Shown here piece after piece: positions 31,729 to 36,789 of a stretch of DNA of 36,789 nucleotides. The translations under genes were made by a program, and so were the position numbers. This DNA is from an uncultured Bacteroidales bacterium (GTDB lineage: Bacteria; Bacteroidota; Bacteroidia; Bacteroidales; Paludibacteraceae). The notes under the pieces are model-generated. The model did no database searches, had not been told where the DNA came from, and worked only from the letters and a program-made list of their open reading frames with translations. Within the stretch, counting starts at the first letter, position 1. The number at the start of each line of letters is the position of its first letter. The DNA lies in assembly GCA_934692905.1 (NCBI GenBank), contig CAKUUM010000020.1, positions 1-36,789 on the forward strand. The letters are read 5' to 3'.

Positions 31729-33801
31729 ATGAAACGCCTGACCTCTATCCTCTGTTTCTCTTTCATTGCACTCCTCTCCATGGCACAAGACCCGTGGAGC
31801 ATCACCGTGGAGCAGCCGCTGCAAGGCGACTATTATGGCATCACTTCTGCCAACGGACAAATCGGGCTCGTCTCCTCGCGCTCACCCCTCAAGGTGGACA
31901 AAGTGGTGGTAGGCGGACTCTATGACCTTTACGCATCGGGACGCGTCAACAACTATTTCCCGAACATCAACCCGCTGGACCTCGAACTGAAGGTCAACGG
32001 CACCCGCTGCGACCGCGGCAATATCTCCGGCTATACGCAGGACTTCTCTTTCCGCAACGGTGCCTTCAGCGGACATTTCTCTTTCCGCGACCTTGTGCAG
32101 GTTTCCTACACCACTGTCGCCCTGCGTCAGATGCCCTTCGGCTACATGACCGATGTCACTGTCGTAGCCGCTGCGGACTGCGACCTGCAGGTGCTCAACC
32201 AGCACCGCGCCCCCGAAGCACTCCGCAACGTGGAGGACTACTTCTCGTATATTGACAACAAGGCAAACCCATACACCACCGTCTATCCCCATTACGTGCT
32301 GATGACTACCACCGCGGACAGCCCCACAGGGAGACACAGCCTGGCAGCGTGCACCGCGTTCCTCTTTCCCGACAACGCATCGGGTGGGGTGGAGACCGAG
32401 ATACGCCATCGCACCGACCGAGGTGTCGGACGACACACCATGGAGTTCTCGCAGCATCTGAACGCAGGGGATACCCTCCACTTCGCTCTTGTCGGTAACA
32501 TCATGGGCAGCAACACAGTGCCTGATGTGCGCAATGAAGTCGAGCGACTCACCGTCTATCAGATGTTGGAGGGGTACCACCGACTCTGGGCGCGACACAA
32601 CAGCGCATGGCAGGCTCTCTGGCAGAGCGACATACTCATAGAGGGAGACGCACAAGCCCAACAGGATGTGCATTCCATGCTCTACCACCTCTATGCCTTC
32701 TTCCGTACTGGCAACGCATGGTCGTGTTCCCCTATGGGACTCAGTGGCTTGGGCTACAACGGGCATTGCTTCTGGGACACCGAGACATGGATGTTCCCCG
32801 CGCTCCTGCTCATGCACCCCGAGATAGCCCGTGAGGCACTCGACTACCGCTTTGCCCGACTCGGTAGGGCACGGCAGAAAGCCTATTTCTATGGCTATCA
32901 GGGAGCCCTCTTCCCATGGGAGAGTGCCGATAGCGGACAGGAGGAAGTGGCACCCAACAACATGTACCCGAACACCGAACACCATATATCAGGCGACATC
33001 GCTATCGCGGCATGGCAATACTACTGCATCACGCAGGACAAAGACTGGCTCCGCACCACGGGCTACCCGCTCATCTCGGAGACGGCGGATTTCTGGGTGT
33101 CGCGTGTGGACATCGATTCCACGGGGCGTGCCAATATCATCAACACCATCGGCGCCGACGAATGGAGCAGCAACGCGCAGGGCGGCAAACAGATTGACAA
33201 CAACGCCTACACCCTCGGCGTAGCCGTCACCAATCTCCAACTGGCCACCAAGGCAGCCAAAGCCTTGGGCATCAAGCCCCGTGCGCAGTGGGACGACATC
33301 GCCCGCCGCATCTCGTTCCAGTACCTGCCCAACGGCGTTATCAAGGAGTACGACACCTACGACGGACAGGTCACCAAGCAAGCCGATGTGTCGCTGCTTG
33401 CCTACCCTTTGCATATCGTCACCGACACCGCACTCATACGCCGCAATCTGGAGTACTATATCGACAAGGTGCCCGAGCGTCAGACTCCCGCTATGTCGAA
33501 GTCCATTTATGCTGTGCTGTATTGCAGGCTGCGCCAGCCGGAGCGTGCCCTGTATTATTTCCGAGACTCCTACTTGCCTAACCTCAACCCGCCGTTCCGC
33601 GTGATGGCGGAGTTCAATGGCGGTACCAATCCCTACTTCATCACGGGCGCAGGCGGTACGCTGCAGACCATGCTCTTTGGTTTTGGCGGTCTCGAAATCA
33701 CCGACAAGGGACTCCAGCGCAAGTACGCACCCCAACTGCCCGAATCGTGGCAGTCCGTCACACTCCGCATCGCAGGACACGAGGACCTTGTCATCCGCTG
33801 A
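31729..33801 (+). CDS. GH65-type inverting alpha-glucosidase, PGGHG-like
   Basis: Protein of 690 residues with signal peptide MKRLTSILCFSFIALLSMA. An N-terminal beta-sandwich (22-270) is followed by an (alpha/alpha)6 barrel. Substrate-binding GHCFWDTETWMFPALLLMHP carries Asp350. The general acid is Glu478 in GADEWS, equivalent to GPDEYH of GH65 phosphorylases, with DNNAYT following. The general base is Glu628 in VMAEFNGG. A glutamate base in this place, rather than a phosphate site, marks a hydrolase, as in human PGGHG (which cleaves glucose from collagen Glc-Gal-Hyl) and kojibiose hydrolase. The start follows the previous stop by 1 base. Exported, probably periplasmic. Linkage specificity is not determined by sequence alone. 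Confidence 0.85.
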   Translation: MKRLTSILCFSFIALLSMAQDPWSITVEQPLQGDYYGITSANGQIGLVSSRSPLKVDKVVVGGLYDLYASGRVNNYFPNINPLDLELKVNGTRCDRGNISGYTQDFSFRNGAFSGHFSFRDLVQVSYTTVALRQMPFGYMTDVTVVAAADCDLQVLNQHRAPEALRNVEDYFSYIDNKANPYTTVYPHYVLMTTTADSPTGRHSLAACTAFLFPDNASGGVETEIRHRTDRGVGRHTMEFSQHLNAGDTLHFALVGNIMGSNTVPDVRNEVERLTVYQMLEGYHRLWARHNSAWQALWQSDILIEGDAQAQQDVHSMLYHLYAFFRTGNAWSCSPMGLSGLGYNGHCFWDTETWMFPALLLMHPEIAREALDYRFARLGRARQKAYFYGYQGALFPWESADSGQEEVAPNNMYPNTEHHISGDIAIAAWQYYCITQDKDWLRTTGYPLISETADFWVSRVDIDSTGRANIINTIGADEWSSNAQGGKQIDNNAYTLGVAVTNLQLATKAAKALGIKPRAQWDDIARRISFQYLPNGVIKEYDTYDGQVTKQADVSLLAYPLHIVTDTALIRRNLEYYIDKVPERQTPAMSKSIYAVLYCRLRQPERALYYFRDSYLPNLNPPFRVMAEFNGGTNPYFITGAGGTLQTMLFGFGGLEITDKGLQRKYAPQLPESWQSVTLRIAGHEDLVIR

Positions 33802-33848
33802 CCGCACAAACGGTGAAAACAACGTAAACTGTAAAAACTACAATATTC

Positions 33849-35285
33849 ATGACCCGAGCAGAATTTCTGAAGATAATGGGCGTGGGTGCAGCCACCCTCG
33901 CCATCGAATCCGTACCGGGAGCAGGACTCTTGCAGGCAGCCAACCCCGCCTCACCCCTTGCCCCTGACAATACCGCACCCGCCAAGTCCAAGAGCGGTGC
34001 CGAGCGTCTCGCCTTTGGTCTTCCCGACCAGAAGGCACGCGTAGCGCGCCCCGTCACCGCCATCGTCATTGGTGCAGGCTCCCGCGGCAGCGTCTATGCC
34101 GCATACTCCGCACAGTATAAGAATGCCCTGCACATCGTGGGCGTAGCCGACCCTAACGACATACGCCGCACACAGATGGCGTCCGCCTACGGCATACAGG
34201 AGGAGCATTGTTTCCGTGACTGGTCCGAAGTGTTCCGTGTGCCTAAGTTCGCCGATGCCGTCATCATCGCCACGCCCGACAATATGCACTATGAGCCGTG
34301 TATGCGGGCTTTGGCTATGGGATACGATGTGCTATTAGAGAAACCCATTGCGCAGACCGAGCGCGAGTGCCGCAATATCCTTGCGCAAGCCAAGAAATAC
34401 GGACGCATTGTGGGTGTGTGCCACGTGCTGCGCTATGCCCCTTACTTCCGTGCACTCAAGCGTGTACTCGACGAAGGGCGTGTGGGCAGTGTCATCAGCC
34501 TGCAGCACCTCGAACCCGTACGCTTCCACCACTTTGCGCACTCCTATGTGCGTGGCAACTGGCACTCCGCCGAAGCCACCACGCCGCTCATCCTTGCCAA
34601 AGCGTGTCATGACCTCGACATCATACGCTGGCTACTCGACAAGCCCTGCGAACAGGTGTCTGCTTTCGGGCATCTTACTTTTTTCAAGCGCGCCAACGAA
34701 CCGCTTGGGGCATCCGACCGTTGCCTCGACTGTGCCGCAGAGAGCCAATGCCCGTTCTCTGCCCTCCGTATCTACGAGCGCCAGCACCGCTATCTCTATG
34801 TGTTTGACAACCTGCCCAAAGACCGAGCCCTCAAGGATGCCAGGATACGCGAATACCTGCGCACTACCGACTACGGACGCTGCGTATTCCGTTGCCAGAA
34901 CGACCAGCCGGACCACTATGTCTGCAACCTTCAGTTTGCCGGTGAGGTCACTGCCTCACTCCAAGTGGAAGCCCTCACCTCCTATGGCGGACGCAAGACG
35001 CGTATCATGGGTACACGCGGCGACATAGTAGGCGATATGGAGACTTTCACACTCACCGACTTCCTGACAGGCAAGAAATACGTATGGGACGAGGATATAT
35101 CCAAGTTACCGGGGTATGAGGGACACGCAGGCGGCGACTGGGGTATCGTCAAGGACTTCGTGCTGGCGGTTGCCAACCACGATGAGAAGTATCTCAGTTC
35201 TACTATCGATGTCTCTGTCGAGAGTCATATCATGGGCTTCAAAGCCGAAACAGCCCGCCTTCGTCACACCATTGCTAAACTCTAA
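33849..35285 (+). CDS. Gfo/Idh/MocA-family oxidoreductase with degenerate Tat-like leader
   Basis: Protein of 478 residues. The leader MTRAEFLKIMGVGAATLAI looks like a Tat signal with Thr-Arg-Ala in place of the two arginines. The Rossmann motif GAGSRGS (75-81), LLEKPIAQT (162-170) and the catalytic-type KACHDLDIIRW (251-261) are intact. A cysteine set C292, C295, C301 (CLDCAAESQCPFSA) is typical of a subset of these enzymes. Members are NAD(P)-dependent sugar dehydrogenases or redox-assisted glycosidases such as GH109. Here it could oxidise the glucose unit released by, or still attached for, the GH65 enzyme. That is inference from neighbourhood. Confidence 0.85.
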   Translation: MTRAEFLKIMGVGAATLAIESVPGAGLLQAANPASPLAPDNTAPAKSKSGAERLAFGLPDQKARVARPVTAIVIGAGSRGSVYAAYSAQYKNALHIVGVADPNDIRRTQMASAYGIQEEHCFRDWSEVFRVPKFADAVIIATPDNMHYEPCMRALAMGYDVLLEKPIAQTERECRNILAQAKKYGRIVGVCHVLRYAPYFRALKRVLDEGRVGSVISLQHLEPVRFHHFAHSYVRGNWHSAEATTPLILAKACHDLDIIRWLLDKPCEQVSAFGHLTFFKRANEPLGASDRCLDCAAESQCPFSALRIYERQHRYLYVFDNLPKDRALKDARIREYLRTTDYGRCVFRCQNDQPDHYVCNLQFAGEVTASLQVEALTSYGGRKTRIMGTRGDIVGDMETFTLTDFLTGKKYVWDEDISKLPGYEGHAGGDWGIVKDFVLAVANHDEKYLSSTIDVSVESHIMGFKAETARLRHTIAKL

Positions 35286-35288
35286 TAT

Positions 35289-36197
35289 ATGCGTCGCACA
35301 TTCTATATAGGGCTTCTGTTCGCCCTCATTGCAGGCACCACTGCCTGCTCACACAGTGTTCAATATCCCAATCATGCCGAGGAGATACGCGCTTCGTTGC
35401 TCGACCCTAATAGCAAGCAAGTGCTGGTGGCGTCACACCGTGCCGATTGGCGCAACTTCCCCGAGAACTCCATGGAGGGTATCGAAAGTGCTATCCGCAT
35501 GGGCGTGGATATTGTCGAACTCGACCTGCAATGCACTGCCGACAGCCAGTTAATCATCATGCACGACTCGCGTCTCGACCGCACCACTACGGGCAAGGGA
35601 CGTATATCCGACATCACGCTCGACAGCGTGTGCCGCGTCTATCTCAAGAACGGGGTCAGCATCCGTACCCGCTACCGTGTGCCCACCCTCCGCGAGGTGC
35701 TGGTGGCGTGTCAAGGGCGTGTGCTTATCAACCTCGACAAGGCGGACAGGTACTTCGACTTGGTGGTGCCTCTGCTGGAAGAGACGGGCACTACCCGACA
35801 GATAATCATGAAAGGACGCAAGCCCGCAGACGAAGTACGTGCGCTCTATGGCCGTTACTTGGACGATGTTATCTATATGCCCATCGTGGATATGAACGAC
35901 TCTGCTTCTGTCACACTGGTGGAGCAGCATCTCCTGTCGGCTCCGTGTGCTTTCGAACTCTGCTATCGTGACGACGACCGGTATATGCAGCAGGCGCATG
36001 CACTTCTGCAGGGCAAGAGCCGTATATGGGTCAACTGCCTTTGGGATACCCTCTGCGGCGGACACGAGGATGACCAGGCCATCATCAACCCCGATGCGCA
36101 TTACGGTTACCTCATCCACACCTTGGGTGCCACTATCCTTCAGACCGACCGCCCCGAGTTTCTCATTCACTATCTGCAACAGCATAATCTGAGATAG
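35289..36197 (+). CDS. Glycerophosphodiester phosphodiesterase, lipoprotein form
   Basis: Hydrolyses glycerophosphodiesters to sn-glycerol 3-phosphate and an alcohol. The protein has 302 residues with a lipobox ending GTTAC (Cys20), so it is anchored outside the cytoplasm. The GDPD signature is complete: His50-Arg51, PEN at 58-60, Glu78 and Asp80 (IVELDLQ), and His92 (IIMHDSRLDRTT). It starts 3 bp after the oxidoreductase gene and is followed 9 bp later by a GlpT-like transporter, which could import the product. Activity call is by family; the real alcohol moiety is unknown. Confidence 0.92.
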   Translation: MRRTFYIGLLFALIAGTTACSHSVQYPNHAEEIRASLLDPNSKQVLVASHRADWRNFPENSMEGIESAIRMGVDIVELDLQCTADSQLIIMHDSRLDRTTTGKGRISDITLDSVCRVYLKNGVSIRTRYRVPTLREVLVACQGRVLINLDKADRYFDLVVPLLEETGTTRQIIMKGRKPADEVRALYGRYLDDVIYMPIVDMNDSASVTLVEQHLLSAPCAFELCYRDDDRYMQQAHALLQGKSRIWVNCLWDTLCGGHEDDQAIINPDAHYGYLIHTLGATILQTDRPEFLIHYLQQHNLR

Positions 36198-36206
36198 CCT
36201 ACTCCT

Positions 36207-36789
36207 ATGTTCTATTCCAAATCTCCTGCCGCTGCGCCTTACCAAGGCACCGAAGAGCAAAAGCGCAAGCGTTTCAAACGCATGCAGTGGTCGTCGTTTA
36301 TCGCCATCACGATTGGCTACAGTATGTACTATGTGTGTCGTACCAGCCTCAATGTGGTCAAGAAACCCATCATGGATGCCGGCGTACTGGATGCCTCGCA
36401 GTTGGGACTCATATCCTCTGCCCTGCTCTTCACCTACGCGATAGGCAAGTTTATCAACGGTTTTCTGGCAGACCATAGCAATATACGCCGCTTCATGGCT
36501 ACGGGCATACTGGTCTCCACCGTTGCCAACATCATCGTGGGTGTGCTCGGTCTGCTGACGCTCCGTCAGACACTGATATCCATATCGGCATTCTATGTCA
36601 TCTTTGCCATACTGTGGGGCATCAACGGCTGGGCACAGTCCATGGGCGCACCGCCCAGCATAGTGGCATTGTCGCGATGGTACGATGACCAGCATCGCGG
36701 CACGTTCTATGGCTTTTTCTCTGCCAGTCACAACTTGGGGGAGTTCTTTTCCTTTCTCTTTGTCGGGGGCTTGGTGAGCCTTTTCGGTT
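36207..36789 (+). CDS. GlpT/UhpT-type organophosphate:phosphate antiporter, 5' part (cut by window edge)
   Basis: Reading stays open from the ATG at 36207 to the edge (194 residues of about 450). The start is MFYSKSPAAAPYQGTEEQKR. It continues with a membrane helix containing IGYSMYYVCRTSLNVVKKPI, the hallmark of the OPA family of the major facilitator superfamily. Then come ALLFTYAIGKFINGFLAD and INGWAQSMGAPPSIVALSRW. Members exchange glycerol 3-phosphate or hexose 6-phosphate for phosphate at the inner membrane. Its place after the phosphodiesterase favours glycerol 3-phosphate. Confidence 0.9.
   Translation, partial: MFYSKSPAAAPYQGTEEQKRKRFKRMQWSSFIAITIGYSMYYVCRTSLNVVKKPIMDAGVLDASQLGLISSALLFTYAIGKFINGFLADHSNIRRFMATGILVSTVANIIVGVLGLLTLRQTLISISAFYVIFAILWGINGWAQSMGAPPSIVALSRWYDDQHRGTFYGFFSASHNLGEFFSFLFVGGLVSLFG

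Noticed and set aside
1..36789. tRNA or rRNA genes
   Set aside because: No cloverleaf with a GTTCRA-type T arm, nor any ribosomal RNA signature, was found by eye on either strand.

Overview
The window looks like a chromosomal segment of a Bacteroidales bacterium (Prevotellaceae-like or a related gut/rumen lineage; I cannot resolve the genus). The evidence is a SusC/SusD pair under an ECF sigma/FecR switch, type IX secretion (T9SS) C-terminal domains on several exported proteins, a V/A-type ATPase operon with DUF2764, and promoters of the Bacteroidetes form TTTG or TTGC - 19/20 bp - TAnnTTTG.

Layout. 1-2860 (minus strand): start of a V/A-type ATPase operon, with promoter, atpE, DUF2764 and atpA (cut by the window edge). 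2861-3572: no gene; it holds a 211-bp MITE with a 9-bp target duplication, a perfect hairpin and an 11-bp tandem array. 3573-5130: a PH-like membrane protein and, in the opposite direction, a membrane-anchored LuxR-like regulator, with two face-to-face promoters between them. 5237-5585: a promoter followed by a gene-free stretch ending in a 180-bp near-palindromic rod, possibly a structured RNA. 5672-8278: a small T9SS-domain protein, a collagen-like/InlB-repeat/FISUMP-like surface protein and an AT-rich orphan. 8401-13340: rimP-nusA-infB. 13662-15350: Na/Pi cotransporter. 15419-16404 (minus): tatA-tatC. 16999-29065: ECF sigma, FecR, beta-helix surface protein, lipoprotein, SusC, SusD and a second beta-helix protein, closed by a strong terminator. 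29325-36789: a second, tightly packed unit with an exo/endonuclease/phosphatase-fold protein fused to a beta-helix, a GH65 glucosidase, a Gfo/Idh/MocA oxidoreductase, a glycerophosphodiester phosphodiesterase and a GlpT-like transporter (cut by the edge).

How the genes may work together. The last two units read as a polysaccharide utilisation locus with an unusual phosphate theme: phosphodiesterase-fold enzymes, a GlpT-like organophosphate antiporter and an alpha-glucosidase of GH65. My inference is that it handles a glucosylated glycerophosphate polymer or glycolipid (for example teichoic acid or a glycerophospho-glycolipid). Collagen-type Glc-Gal-hydroxylysine glycans are an alternative suggested by the GH65 subtype.

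The least expected signal is between the genes. Most longer intergenic gaps contain drifting short tandem repeats with a strict 11-bp step. Neighbouring units resemble each other, the unit sequence turns over gradually along an array, and the same unit 'words' recur in arrays many kilobases apart. The clearest example, 16581-16756, keeps one 11-bp register for about 16 units. Shorter arrays step by 7 bp and 9 bp. I know of no named element class that describes this.
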